From DATDPM01 sp963841995 (GTDB lineage Bacteria; Pseudomonadota; Alphaproteobacteria; DATDPM01), in assembly GCA_963841995.1 (NCBI GenBank), contig CAWJEX010000007.1, positions 222,284 through 286,283 on the forward strand: a stretch of 64,000 nucleotides of DNA, given 5' to 3'. Below are positions 46,701 to 56,614 of the stretch, piece by piece (position 1 is the first letter of the stretch; each line of letters starts with the position of its first letter). Both the position numbers and the translations under genes were made by a program. Below the pieces are notes generated by a model, which had not been told where the DNA came from, did no database searches, and saw only the letters and a program-made list of their open reading frames with translations.

Positions 46701-47012
46701 TCAGCCCTTCAACACGTCGATGTCTTCGACCGCGATCGATCCGCGGTTGCGGAAATAGATAACGAGGATGGCGAGACCGACGGCGGCTTCGGCGGCGGCG
46801 ACGGTCAGAACGAACATCGCGAAGACCTGGCCGATCAAATCGCCGAGATAGGCCGAAAATGCCACTAGGTTGATGTTGACTGCCAGCAACATTAACTCGA
46901 CCGACATCAGAATGATGATGACGTTCTTGCGGTTCAGAAAAATACCGAAGATGCCGAGGGTGAACAGAATTGCGGCGACCGTCAGGTAATGGCCCAGGCC
47001 AATGACGAGCAT
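46701..47012 (-). CDS. nuoK: NADH-quinone oxidoreductase subunit K
   Basis: The 103-residue subunit has three membrane helices; the conserved glutamates in MSVELMLL and AAAEAAVGLAI take part in the proton path. It overlaps the nuoJ stop as TAATG. Confidence 0.96.
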   Translation of the reverse strand: MLVIGLGHYLTVAAILFTLGIFGIFLNRKNVIIILMSVELMLLAVNINLVAFSAYLGDLIGQVFAMFVLTVAAAEAAVGLAILVIYFRNRGSIAVEDIDVLKG

Positions 47013-47620
47013 TACGCCCCTCCCCGGCTTGGCACATTGCGGAGCTCAACCGTGTTCCGGCGGGCAATTTGAGCGCCAATGTTTTGCTTGCGCACGTCCT
47101 TGCGGCGGCGATGCGTCAAGACGATTGCCCCGATCATAGCAACAAGCAGAATGAGGCCGGAGGTTTCGAACAAATAGACGTAGCGCGTATAGAACAGCGC
47201 CCCCAAAGCCTGGGTATTGGTCATGGCATCGGGCGGCGGCAAAGGTGCGGCTGCGACGCTCGAAGCGCCAGGAGAAAAAGCCCAACCCAGGCCAAGGGCC
47301 ACCAGCTCGATGACCAAAATCACGCCGATCGTACCGCCAATCGGCAAATAATTGAGAAAGCCCTGGCGCAGCTCGGTGAAATTGATATCGAGCATCATCA
47401 CGACAAAGAGAAACAGCACGGCGACCGCACCGACATAAACGATGACGAGAACCATCGCCAGGAATTCGGCGCCCATGAGCAGAAAGAGGCCTGCCGCATT
47501 GAAGAACGCCAGGATCAAAAACAAGACCGAATGCACCGGATTGCGCGCAGAGATTACCATCACGCCCGAAGCGATCGCGACCGCACCAAAGAGATAAAAC
47601 AACAGCGCCTGAACGATCAT
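47012..47620 (-). CDS. nuoJ: NADH-quinone oxidoreductase subunit J
   Basis: The 202-residue membrane subunit has five hydrophobic helices and the conserved YVGAVAVLFLFVVMML segment. It is separated from nuoI by 81 bp, the largest gap in the operon, which holds an inverted repeat. Confidence 0.96.
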   Translation of the reverse strand: MIVQALLFYLFGAVAIASGVMVISARNPVHSVLFLILAFFNAAGLFLLMGAEFLAMVLVIVYVGAVAVLFLFVVMMLDINFTELRQGFLNYLPIGGTIGVILVIELVALGLGWAFSPGASSVAAAPLPPPDAMTNTQALGALFYTRYVYLFETSGLILLVAMIGAIVLTHRRRKDVRKQNIGAQIARRNTVELRNVPSRGGA

Positions 47621-47693
47621 TCAGTCCATCTAGAATTCGCCGAAAGCACGACCGCGCTTAACGCGAACCCTCTCCCCTTAAACCCAACTTACG

Positions 47694-47719
47694 GACGCGC
47701 CTCAACGGTAAGGCGCGTC
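47694..47719 (-). repeat. Inverted repeat across the nuoI stop codon
   Basis: Perfect 8-bp GC-rich arms (gacgcgcc / ggcgcgtc) flank a 10-base loop that contains the nuoI stop. There is no U-run. It could slow or stabilise the transcript between the nuoI and nuoJ portions of the operon. Confidence 0.4.
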
Positions 47720-48190
47720 GGCCTCGAGATTCTTGGCAATTTCGGCCTCCCAGCGGTCGCCGTTCGCCAAGAGTTTTTCCTTGTTATAGATGAGTTCTTC
47801 CCGAGTCTCCGTCGCGAATTCAAAATTCGGCCCCTCGACGATTGCGTCGACCGGGCACGCCTCCGCACAGAATCCGCAATAGATGCACTTCGTCATGTCG
47901 ATGTCATAGCGGGTGGTGCGGCGGCTTCCATCGGCCCTCGGCTCCGCTTCGATCGTAATGGCCAGTGCGGGGCAAACCGCTTCGCAGAGCTTGCAGGCAA
48001 TGCAACGTTCTTCGCCATTCGGGTAGCGGCGCAAGGCATGCTCGCCGCGGAACCGCGGGCTCAACGGACCTTTTTCGTAAGGGTAATTGAGCGTGAATTT
48101 CGGCTTGAACATATAACGCAGCGTCAGCCATAGCCCGGAAACAAGCTCGGTCAGGAATATCGCCCGCGCACCGCGATCCAGAACCGCCAT
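47702..48190 (-). CDS. nuoI: NADH-quinone oxidoreductase subunit I
   Basis: The 162-residue peripheral-arm subunit carries two 4Fe-4S clusters (N6a and N6b) through CIACKLCEAVCP and CIYCGFCAEACP. It overlaps the nuoH stop as TAATG. Confidence 0.97.
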   Translation of the reverse strand: MAVLDRGARAIFLTELVSGLWLTLRYMFKPKFTLNYPYEKGPLSPRFRGEHALRRYPNGEERCIACKLCEAVCPALAITIEAEPRADGSRRTTRYDIDMTKCIYCGFCAEACPVDAIVEGPNFEFATETREELIYNKEKLLANGDRWEAEIAKNLEADAPYR

Positions 48191-49272
48191 TATGAAATGC
48201 CCCCGGCAGATCCCGGATGCCAGCCGGTGAAGACCACGACAGCGGCGACGATGACAACAAAGGCGAGTGACAGCGGCAAGAAGACCTTCCAGCCCAGACG
48301 CATCAACTGATCATAGCGGTAGCGCGGAAAAGTCGCGCGCACCCAAAGGAAAACGAACAACATGGCGGCAATCTTGAGAATGAACCATAACGGCCCGAGG
48401 CTCAGACCAAAAGGATGGATATTGAACGGCGCCAACCAGCCGCCCAAGAACAGAATCGAAGTCATGGCGCTGATCAGAATCATGTTCGCGTATTCGCCCA
48501 GAAAGAACAAAGCAAAGGTCATCGACGAATATTCGACATTATACCCCGCCACGAGCTCGGCTTCCGCCTCGGGCAAATCGAAGGGCAAGCGGTTGGTTTC
48601 GGCCAGTCCCGATATGAAGAACACCACGAACATCGGAAACAGCGGGACAGCGAACCAGAGATGGCGCTGCGCCTCGACGATCGCGCTGAGATTGAGCGAG
48701 CCGACCAGCAAAAGAACCGTGATGATGACGAAGCCGATGGAGACTTCGTAGGACACCATTTGTGCCGCCGAGCGCATGGCGCCGAGAAAGGCATAACGTG
48801 AATTGCTCGACCAGCCCGCCATGATGATCCCGTAAACGCCGAGCGAGGAAATCGCGAACAGATATAAGATTCCGACATTGATATTGGACAGCACCATGCC
48901 CTTGTCGAAGGGAATGACCGCCCAGGCAACCAAGCTCAAGGAAAAGGTGACCATGGGTGCCGCAATGAACACCGCTTTGTTGGCGCGGGTGGGCAGCACC
49001 GTCTCTTTGACCAAGAGCTTGAGACCGTCGGCGATCGGTTGCAGCAAACCGAAAGGTCCGACGATGTTGGGGCCCTTGCGAAGCTGCATCGCCGCGATCA
49101 CCTTACGCTCGGCCAGCGTCAAATAGGCGACTCCCACCAGCAGGGGAATCAGGATGCCGACGATCTTGATGACGATGAAAATCGCGGGCCACGCGTATTC
49201 CCGCAGGAAAACCGCGAACGGCTCGGTGCTGCCCCAAAATTCCGACAATTCTGCGATCAGGTGATCAACCAT
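48190..49272 (-). CDS. nuoH: NADH-quinone oxidoreductase subunit H
   Basis: The 360-residue membrane subunit forms the quinone chamber with NuoB and NuoD. It has TLAERKVIAAMQLRKGPN, FDLPEAEAELVAGYNVEYS and about eight membrane helices. It overlaps the nuoG end by 8 bp. Confidence 0.96.
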   Translation of the reverse strand: MVDHLIAELSEFWGSTEPFAVFLREYAWPAIFIVIKIVGILIPLLVGVAYLTLAERKVIAAMQLRKGPNIVGPFGLLQPIADGLKLLVKETVLPTRANKAVFIAAPMVTFSLSLVAWAVIPFDKGMVLSNINVGILYLFAISSLGVYGIIMAGWSSNSRYAFLGAMRSAAQMVSYEVSIGFVIITVLLLVGSLNLSAIVEAQRHLWFAVPLFPMFVVFFISGLAETNRLPFDLPEAEAELVAGYNVEYSSMTFALFFLGEYANMILISAMTSILFLGGWLAPFNIHPFGLSLGPLWFILKIAAMLFVFLWVRATFPRYRYDQLMRLGWKVFLPLSLAFVVIVAAVVVFTGWHPGSAGGIS

Positions 49273-51332
49273 TCGTACCCGTCCGCGTGTTGCGCAACAC
49301 GAAGGCCTCGGTGCACCGCGCCATCGTCGCCGAAGCCCGGCTGAGGGGATCGGTCATATAGAAATTTTTCACCGGATAATCGAACGGCGCCTTATCCACG
49401 CTGCCTTGGGTCCCAAAGGGGCCCCAGGAATTGGTTTCCACCGTGTCGGTCTGGGCGAACACCTCATTCGCCTGGACCATGCGCTGACGAAGCTCCGCCA
49501 GCGTGTCGTAAGGCAAGGACTTGGCGAACCCCAGCGCCTCGGAAAGTGCCCGGATGATCTTCCAATCTTCCCGCGCTTCCCCCGGCGGGAACACCGCGAG
49601 CTTTGCGCGCTGCACGCGCCCCTCGGTATTCACATAGGTCGCGTTCTTTTCGGTATAGGCGGCACCGGGAAGGATCACATCCGCCGATTCGGCGCCGCGG
49701 TCGCCGTGATGGCCTTGATAGATGACGAAGGCGCGCTTGAGCCGGCTGGTATCGATTTCATCGGCGCCCAAGAGATAGACGACGTCGATAGCGCCCGATT
49801 CCGCGCCGTCCAGAATGCCCGCAACATCGAGGCCGTTTTCACCCGGCACCAAGCCAAGGTCGAGACCGCCGACTCGCGCGGCGGCCCGATGCAAAACATT
49901 AAATCCGCGCCAATGCTCGCGCATCAAATTACAGCCATCGGCAATCTTATGGGCAAGCCCCAGCAGGACCGCGCCGTCACGCCGCGCCAACGCCCCCTGG
50001 CCGATAATCAGCATCGGATTGTTCGCCCGGCGCAAGGCATCGGCGAACGGATGGGTGCCCTCGGCGATGTCGGCGACCGTGCGCGGGCCGGCACCGAGAC
50101 TTCTCGACCGGAAAAGTGAGATCGAGTTGCGGGCCGATCGCGGCAACATGGAACCCGCCCATCAAATGTCGCTTGCGCAGCCGCGCATTGACGAGAGCCG
50201 CTTCCGCGCGCGGATTGGTGCCGATGAGCAAACACAGATCGGATTCTTCGATGCCGGCAATCGTCGTATTGAAGACATAACTGGCCCGCACATTGGCGGT
50301 CAATTTGGCGCCATCCTGCCGGCAATCGATGTTCTGGGAGCGCAATGCCGACATCAAATCCTTGAGCGCCATCATCGATTCGCAATCGGCGAGATCACCG
50401 GCGATTGCAGCAATGCGCGCGCCCTTGATGCCATCAAGCTTGCGGGCGATTGCCTGAAAGGCATCGCTCCACGTCGCGGGCTGTAATTTTCCGCCTTCGC
50501 GAACATAGGGGCGATCGAGACGTTGACGCTTCAAGCCGTCATAGGCGAAGCGCGTCTTATCCGAGATCCATTCCTCGTTCACGTCCTCATGGAGCCGCGG
50601 CAGGACGCGCATCACTTCCGAGCCGCGGGAATCGACACGGATATTGCTCCCCACCGCGTCGAGCACATCGATCGATTCGGTCTTAACAAGCTCCCAGTTG
50701 CGCGCGGCAAAGGCATAGGGCTTTGAGGTCAGCGCGCCGACGGGGCAAAGATCGATGATGTTTCCGGAAAGCTCCGAAGTCAGAACCTTTTCCACATAAG
50801 TTCCGACTTCCATGTCTTCGCCGCGGCCGGTCGCTCCCAATTCCTCGACGCCGCCGATTTCGGTCGCAAAGCGGATACAGCGGGTGCAATGGATGCAGCG
50901 CGTCATTTGGGTTTTGACCAGCGGTCCGAAATTTTTCTCTTTCACCGCCCGCTTGTTCTCGTGATAGCGGCTGTGGTCCATGCCATAAGCCATGGCAAGA
51001 TCTTGCAGATCGCATTCGCCGCCCTGGTCGCAAATCGGGCAATCGAGCGGGTGGTTGATCAGCAGGAATTCGAGAACGCCGTTCCGCGCCTTCTTGACGA
51101 AGGGTGTATCGGTCTTGATCACCATATTGTCCATGACCGGCATGGCGCAGGAAGCGATCGGCTTTGGCGAACGTTCCATTTCGACGAGGCACATGCGGCA
51201 ATTGCCGGCGATTGCCAATCGCTCGTGATAACAGAAACGAGGTATTTCGATGCCGAGCCGCTCGCAGGCCTGCATCACGGTCGTGCCCGGCTCAACCTCA
51301 ATCTCCATGCCATCAATTTTGAGTTTCGGCAT
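49265..51332 (-). CDS. nuoG: NADH-quinone oxidoreductase subunit G, interrupted by a +1 frameshift near residue 410
   Basis: The largest peripheral subunit binds several iron-sulfur clusters. The N-terminal part keeps the 2Fe-2S Cys set, HPLDCPICDQGGECDLQD and TRCIHCTRCIRFATE. The frame breaks after QLDLTFPVE; the rest (SLGAGPRTVADIAEG... to 49265) continues in another frame. Removing one base at 50101-50102 restores FPVESLGAGP and a normal 688-residue protein. All other nuo genes are intact, so an assembly error is likely, but real damage cannot be excluded. Confidence 0.9.
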
Positions 51333-51348
51333 CTCTTTTCCTTATTCC

Positions 51349-52629
51349 TTATGCAGCCGAAGAAACTTTGCGTGCCATGATGCGCTGCTCGATTTCGGGA
51401 CGGAAATGGCGAATCAGGCCTTGAACCGGCCACGCCGCGGCGTCGCCGAGCGCGCAAATCGTGTGCCCTTCGATTTGCCGCGTCACTTGTTCGAGCATAT
51501 CGATTTCCGCGATCTCCGCATCACCCGTCACCATGCGCTCCATGACCCGCCACAGCCAGCCAGTACCTTCGCGGCATGGCGTGCATTGGCCGCAACTCTC
51601 ATGCTTATAGAATTGCGAGAGGCGCGCAATCGCCCGCACGATGTCTGTGGATTTATCCATCACGATGACCGCGGCGGTTCCCAAGCCCGATTTCACCTGG
51701 ACCAGGCTATCGAAGTCCATCAGCACGGTATCGCAGGTCGATTTCGGCAGAACCGGCACCGAGGAACCGCCCGGGATGATCGCGAGTAGCCGATCCCAGC
51801 CGCCGCGTACGCCGCCCGCATGCTTCTCGATCAATGTCTTCAGCGGTATGCCCATTTCCTCTTCGACATTGCAGGGATTGTTGACGTGACCGGAGATGCA
51901 AAAAATCTTGGTCCCGGCATTATTGGGCCGGCCGAGCCCCGCGAACCACGCCGGCCCGCGGCGAAGAATCTCCGGGATCGCGGCGATGGTTTCAACATTG
52001 TTGACCGTGGTCGGACAACCATAAAGCCCGGTATTGGCCGGAAACGGCGGTTTGAGCCGCGGCTGGCCTTTTTTGCCTTCGAGGCTTTCGATCAGCGCCG
52101 TCTCTTCGCCGCAGATGTAAGCGCCCGCGCCGCGGTGAACGTAAATTTCGAAATCCCAGCCTGAGCCGCAGGCATTGGGGCCAAGCAGATCCGCTTGCCG
52201 TGCTTCTGCAATGGCGGTTTCCAAGCGATCGGCTTCGTCGTGGAACTCGCCGCGAATATAGATATAGGCGGCGTTGGCACCCATGGCAAAGCCGCCGATC
52301 AAACACCCTTCGACGAGCTTATGCGGCTCGTGGCGCATTATGTCCCGATCCTTGCAGGTTCCGGGTTCGCCCTCATCTGCATTGACCACCAAATAGGATG
52401 GCCGGCCGTCGGAAGTTTTCGGCATGAACGACCATTTGAGTCCGGTGGCGAATCCCGCACCTCCGCGACCGCGCATGCCCGATTCTTTCACCTGGGCGAT
52501 GATGATATCCCGGCCGCGTTCGAGAATCGCTTTGGTATTGTCCCAATCGCCGCGCGAGCGCGCCCCTTTGAGCTTCCAATCGAGGCGTCCGTAGAGATTG
52601 GTGAAAATGCGGTCGCGATCGTGGAGCAT
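51349..52629 (-). CDS. nuoF: NADH-quinone oxidoreductase subunit F
   Basis: The 426-residue flavoprotein binds NADH, FMN and cluster N3. It shows RGRGGAGFATGLKWSFMPK (NADH), the FMN-binding VNADEGEPGTCKDR and the cluster motif CGQCTPCREGTGW. Its start overlaps the nuoE stop by one base. Confidence 0.97.
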   Translation of the reverse strand: MLHDRDRIFTNLYGRLDWKLKGARSRGDWDNTKAILERGRDIIIAQVKESGMRGRGGAGFATGLKWSFMPKTSDGRPSYLVVNADEGEPGTCKDRDIMRHEPHKLVEGCLIGGFAMGANAAYIYIRGEFHDEADRLETAIAEARQADLLGPNACGSGWDFEIYVHRGAGAYICGEETALIESLEGKKGQPRLKPPFPANTGLYGCPTTVNNVETIAAIPEILRRGPAWFAGLGRPNNAGTKIFCISGHVNNPCNVEEEMGIPLKTLIEKHAGGVRGGWDRLLAIIPGGSSVPVLPKSTCDTVLMDFDSLVQVKSGLGTAAVIVMDKSTDIVRAIARLSQFYKHESCGQCTPCREGTGWLWRVMERMVTGDAEIAEIDMLEQVTRQIEGHTICALGDAAAWPVQGLIRHFRPEIEQRIMARKVSSAA

Positions 52630-53258
52630 CAGGAGTCCTTCGCCGCACGGGGCGGCACTTCGGTCAATGTGGTCATGCCGGGTGCCGGCTCGGAGGATTT
52701 GCGGCCATTTTGCGGGCCGGGCGTTACCGGCCGCTCCGCCTTGAACGCCATCAAGATCCGCTCCGTCGATTCGGGATCGAGGTCTTCATAATAGTGGTCC
52801 CCGATCTTCATCATCGGCGCATTCACGCAAGCGCCGAGACATTCGACTTCGTTCAGCGTGAACATGCCGTCGGCGGTGGTGCCCCCCGCCGTGACCCCCA
52901 GCACTTTCTGGCACGTGCCGAGGACGCCGTCGCTGCCGCGCAGCCAGCAGGGCGTCGTGGTGCAGACTTGAACATGGTGCCGGCCGATGGGCGCCAGATT
53001 GAACATGTTGTAGAAAGTCGCGACTTCGTAAACGCGGATTTTCGGCATGCCGAGTATCTCCGCCACGTGATCCATGGCCGCGCGCGGCAGCCAGCCGCGG
53101 TTTTGGCGCTGCGCCAGATCGAGCGCCGGGAGCACGGCGCTGGCCTGCCGGCCTTCGGGATAACGCGCCACGATCGTTTTCAGCCGGTCCTGATTTTCTT
53201 TCGTGAAAACGAAAGAATCGGGCTGCACGACATCGGCACCGGAGCGCTTCGTACTCAT
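52629..53258 (-). CDS. nuoE: NADH-quinone oxidoreductase subunit E
   Basis: The 209-residue thioredoxin-like subunit binds a 2Fe-2S cluster via CTTTPCWLRG (C-x4-C) and CLGACVNAP (C-x3-C). The ATG at 53258 overlaps the nuoD stop as ATGA; the frame is open further upstream inside nuoD. A variable Pro-rich C-terminal tail follows the fold. Confidence 0.95.
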   Translation of the reverse strand: MSTKRSGADVVQPDSFVFTKENQDRLKTIVARYPEGRQASAVLPALDLAQRQNRGWLPRAAMDHVAEILGMPKIRVYEVATFYNMFNLAPIGRHHVQVCTTTPCWLRGSDGVLGTCQKVLGVTAGGTTADGMFTLNEVECLGACVNAPMMKIGDHYYEDLDPESTERILMAFKAERPVTPGPQNGRKSSEPAPGMTTLTEVPPRAAKDS

Positions 53259-54433
53259 CGATCGATTTCCCCGAAAACAATGTCGAGGCTGCCGATGATG
53301 GCGACGATATCGGCGAGCATATGGCCTTTGGCCAGAAATTCGAGGCCCTGCAGGAACGCGAATCCGGGGGTTCGAATTTTGCACCGGTAAGGCCGATTGG
53401 TGCCGTCGGAGACCAGGTAAACGCCGAATTCGCCCTTGGGCGCTTCGACCGCAGTGTAGGTCGATCCCTTAGGCACGTGATAACCCTCGGTATAGAGCTT
53501 GAAGTGATGGATGAGGGCTTCCATTGAGCGCTTCATTTCAGCGCGCGGCGGCGGCGCGATTTTGCGGTCGACGATCATGACTGGACCGTCCGGCATCTTT
53601 TCGATGGCTTGTTCCATGATCCGCAGGCTCTGCCGCATCTCTTCGATGCGCACCAGATATCGGTCATAGCAATCGCCGTTTTTGGCGACCGGAATTTCGA
53701 ATTCCATCGCCTCGTAGGCGTCGTAAGGCTGAGACTTGCGCAAATCCCACGGCACGCCCGTTGCCCGCAACACCGGGCCGGTAAATCCCCAATCGAGCGC
53801 CTGGATCGAATTGACGACGCCAATATCGACGGTGCGCTGCTTGAAGATGCGGTTTCCGGTGAGAAGACTTTCCATGTCGTCGATCACCTTGGGGAACCGC
53901 TTGCAGAACGCCAGAATGTCGTCCGCCAGTCCGGCCGGCATGTCTTGATGCACGCCGCCGGGCCGGAAATAAGCGGCATGCAGCCGGGCGCCGGAAACCC
54001 GCTCGTAAAACTCCATCAAAACTTCGCGCTCCTCGAACCCCCACAAGAAAGGGGTCATGGCGCCGACATCAAGGGCAAAGGTGGTGATGTTGAGAAGATG
54101 GTTGAGGATACGGGTGATCTCGCTGAACAACACTCTTATGTACTGGCCGCGTGGTGGCGCTTCGATCCCCATCAGCTTTTCCACCGCCAGCGCAAAGGCA
54201 TGCTCCTGGCACATCGGCGAGACGTAATCGAGCCGGTCGAAATAGGGGATCGCCTGGAGATAGGTTTTATATTCGATCAGCTTTTCGGTGCCACGGTGAA
54301 GCAGGCCGATATGCGGATCCGCGCGCTCCACCACTTCGCCGTCCAATTCGAGCACGAGGCGCAACACCCCATGCGCCGCCGGATGCTGCGGCCCGAAATT
54401 CAAGCTGTAATTGCCGAGCTGGCGTTCCGGCAT
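53255..54433 (-). CDS. nuoD: NADH-quinone oxidoreductase subunit D
   Basis: The 392-residue 49-kDa-type subunit forms the quinone site with NuoB. It shows FGPQHPAAHGVLRLVLELDGE, GLLHRGTEKLIE, and the C-terminal DIVFGEIDR. It is separate from NuoC, unlike the fused NuoCD of enterobacteria. Confidence 0.97.
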   Translation of the reverse strand: MPERQLGNYSLNFGPQHPAAHGVLRLVLELDGEVVERADPHIGLLHRGTEKLIEYKTYLQAIPYFDRLDYVSPMCQEHAFALAVEKLMGIEAPPRGQYIRVLFSEITRILNHLLNITTFALDVGAMTPFLWGFEEREVLMEFYERVSGARLHAAYFRPGGVHQDMPAGLADDILAFCKRFPKVIDDMESLLTGNRIFKQRTVDIGVVNSIQALDWGFTGPVLRATGVPWDLRKSQPYDAYEAMEFEIPVAKNGDCYDRYLVRIEEMRQSLRIMEQAIEKMPDGPVMIVDRKIAPPPRAEMKRSMEALIHHFKLYTEGYHVPKGSTYTAVEAPKGEFGVYLVSDGTNRPYRCKIRTPGFAFLQGLEFLAKGHMLADIVAIIGSLDIVFGEIDR

Positions 54434-55035
54434 TACGATTTCGCCTTTTCGTCGCCCGGGAGAATCTCGTTCATGCCTTCCCAGGGACTGAGAAAATCGA
54501 AATTGCGGAATTCCTGGGCGAGCTTCACGGGCTGATAGACGACGCGTTTTTGTTCGTCGTCGTAACGCAATTCGACAAAGCCGGTCAGCGGAAAATCCTT
54601 GCGCAAAGGATGCCCCTCAAAGCCGTAATCGGTCAGGATGCGTCGCAGATCGGGGTGATTGGAGAAGAAGATACCGTAAAGATCCCAGGCCTCGCGCTCG
54701 AACCACCCGGCGGCGCTGAACACACCGCTGATCGATGGAACCGGCACGTCCTCGGCCGTAGCAACTTTCACGCGCACCCGCTGGTTTTGGGAAATACTCA
54801 GCAGATTGTATACTACTTCATGGCGTTTCGGGCGGTCCGGGTAATCGACACCGCACAAATCCACCAGCTGCTTGAATAGGCAGTTGCTGTCGTCGCGCAA
54901 GAACGTCATCAGCTTGATGATGCCTTCCGGCATCGCGGTGACGACGAGCTCGTCGTGTTCGACCTCCGCCCCCAGAACAATCTGCGGCAAGGCTGTAACG
55001 ATATAATCGCCGAGTTCGCGAAGCGCTTCTTCCAT
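54433..55035 (-). CDS. nuoC: NADH-quinone oxidoreductase subunit C
   Basis: The 200-residue 30-kDa-type subunit has ERE[AV]WDLYGIFFSNHPDLRRILTDYGFEGHPLRKDFP-type signature sequence. It overlaps nuoD by one base and lies 27 bp after nuoB. Confidence 0.96.
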   Translation of the reverse strand: MEEALRELGDYIVTALPQIVLGAEVEHDELVVTAMPEGIIKLMTFLRDDSNCLFKQLVDLCGVDYPDRPKRHEVVYNLLSISQNQRVRVKVATAEDVPVPSISGVFSAAGWFEREAWDLYGIFFSNHPDLRRILTDYGFEGHPLRKDFPLTGFVELRYDDEQKRVVYQPVKLAQEFRNFDFLSPWEGMNEILPGDEKAKS

Positions 55036-55062
55036 TTTCTTGCTTATCGACTCTTTCGGGTA

Positions 55063-55599
55063 TTAGCGCGCGATCGTATTGGTCCGCCGGATTTTCTTTT
55101 GCAGCTGAAGGATGCCATAGAGCAGGGCCTCGGCCGTCGGCGGACAGCCGGGAACGTAAATGTCTACCGGCACGATCCGGTCGCAGCCGCGCACCACGGA
55201 ATAGGAATAGTGATAATAACCGCCGCCATTGGCGCAGGAGCCCATGGAGATGACCCAGCGCGGCTCGGCCATCTGGTCGTAAACCTTGCGCAAGGCGGGC
55301 GCCATCTTGTTGCATAGGGTGCCGGCCACGATCATGACATCGGATTGGCGCGGGCTCGGCCGGAAGACGATGCCGAAGCGGTCGAGGTCGTAACGGCTGG
55401 CGCCGCTATGCATCATCTCGACCGCACAACAGGCAAGCCCGAACGTCATGGGCCAGAGCGATCCGGTCCGCGCCCAGGCGGTCAGGCGATCGAGCGAAGC
55501 GACGATGAACCCCTTGTCCGCGAGTTCGCCCGTCACCTGCCCCAGGAGCTGGTCTTGCTCGGGACCTTGAGGCATGGCACGCGACATTGCGGGATTCAT
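55063..55599 (-). CDS. nuoB: NADH-quinone oxidoreductase subunit B
   Basis: The 178-residue subunit holds the terminal cluster N2 through FGLACCAVEMM, the cysteine in GSCANGGGYYHYS and VPGCPPTAEALLYG. The ATG at 55599 overlaps the nuoA stop as ATGA, so it is preferred to the start nine codons earlier. Confidence 0.96.
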   Translation of the reverse strand: MNPAMSRAMPQGPEQDQLLGQVTGELADKGFIVASLDRLTAWARTGSLWPMTFGLACCAVEMMHSGASRYDLDRFGIVFRPSPRQSDVMIVAGTLCNKMAPALRKVYDQMAEPRWVISMGSCANGGGYYHYSYSVVRGCDRIVPVDIYVPGCPPTAEALLYGILQLQKKIRRTNTIAR

Positions 55600-55961
55600 T
55601 CCCATTCGAGTCCACCCTTCTTCCACTCATATACGAAGCCGACGGTCAGGATGCCGAGGAATGCGATCATCGACCAAAACCCGAAGACGCCAATGTCACT
55701 AAGCGAGATCGCCCAGGGGAACAGGAACGCCACCTCCAGGTCGAAGATGATGAAGAGGATGGCGACAAGATAGAAGCGAACATCGAACTTTCCGCGAGCG
55801 TCCGAGAACGCCTCGAATCCGCATTCATAGGCTGAAAGCTTCTCCGCATCGGGCCGCTGAGGCGCTATCAAATAGGACGCAAGAATGATGATGCCCGACA
55901 GTCCGACCGCAACGGCGAGGAAGATCAGGATCGGCAGATATTCCTTGAGCAAGGCATCCAT
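55596..55961 (-). CDS. nuoA: NADH-quinone oxidoreductase subunit A
   Basis: The 121-residue membrane subunit has three helices and the conserved loop YECGFEAFSDARGKFDVRFYLVAILFIIFDLE. It is the first gene of the nuoA-N operon, behind the promoter at 56070-56098. Confidence 0.96.
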   Translation of the reverse strand: MDALLKEYLPILIFLAVAVGLSGIIILASYLIAPQRPDAEKLSAYECGFEAFSDARGKFDVRFYLVAILFIIFDLEVAFLFPWAISLSDIGVFGFWSMIAFLGILTVGFVYEWKKGGLEWE

Positions 55962-56069
55962 CGCGCCGCGTCCGTGTCGATTTGAGAACCCGATCCGCGG
56001 CGAAAGATACCGCGGTGTACAATGGCGGCGGGAATAACGGAATTGACGTCCCGCCGTTTCGGCGCGCGC

Positions 56070-56098
56070 ATTATAGGGTCGCCTTCCGGCCTTGGAAA
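56070..56098 (-). promoter_or_regulatory. Sigma-70-type promoter for the nuo operon
   Basis: On the minus strand TTTCCA is followed after 17 bp by a perfect TATAAT. It lies 108 bp before the nuoA ATG and downstream of tRNA-Asp. Confidence 0.6.
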
Positions 56099-56168
56099 GT
56101 ACGGTTCAACCGGCATTGGGGGTGCCGATTCGACATGTTCGAGAACGAAATTTCGGACGGATAAGCGA

Positions 56169-56245
<77 letters not shown>

Positions 56246-56405
56246 TTGGGACTCTCGGGCGGCGGCTCCATCTACTGCGCGTATTCGCGGGAGTCAAGCA
56301 AACGAGCCCTTGCCGGCGCCGCGCGATTACCTCCGATTGTGCTCTGTCCCTACTCGGACAGCCTTAATATTCCCTTGATGGCGCCGCTCGAAGCATTTTG
56401 GAAAC

Positions 56406-56480
56406 TGGTGGGCGATGACGGGTTCGAACCGCCGACCCCCTCGGTGTAAACGAGATGCTCTACCGCTGAGCTAATCGCCC
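56406..56480 (-). tRNA. tRNA-Val (TAC)
   Basis: The minus strand folds as a tRNA: acceptor GGGCGAT with ATCGCCC, TAGCTCAGCGGTAGAG D-arm, anticodon loop TTTACAC, T-arm GGTTCGAACC and an encoded CCA. It lies 161 bp upstream of tRNA-Asp on the same strand. Confidence 0.95.
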
Positions 56481-56538
56481 CGCTGCCCGTAAAACAAGCC
56501 CGGCGCACGGCCTCTTCGCCACTCCTCGACACCCCCCG

Positions 56539-56580
56539 AAATATAAGGCGCCGGCCATCGATGGACAGCCGGCGCCGATA
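56539..56580 (-). terminator. Intrinsic terminator of hupB
   Basis: Perfect 9-bp GC arms (ggcgccggc / gccggcgcc at 56547-56576) are followed on the minus strand by TTATATTT. It lies 38 bp after the hupB stop. Confidence 0.75.
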
Positions 56581-56614
56581 CGATTTTCCTGCGCAGGCAC
56601 CGCCGCGCTTCGAA

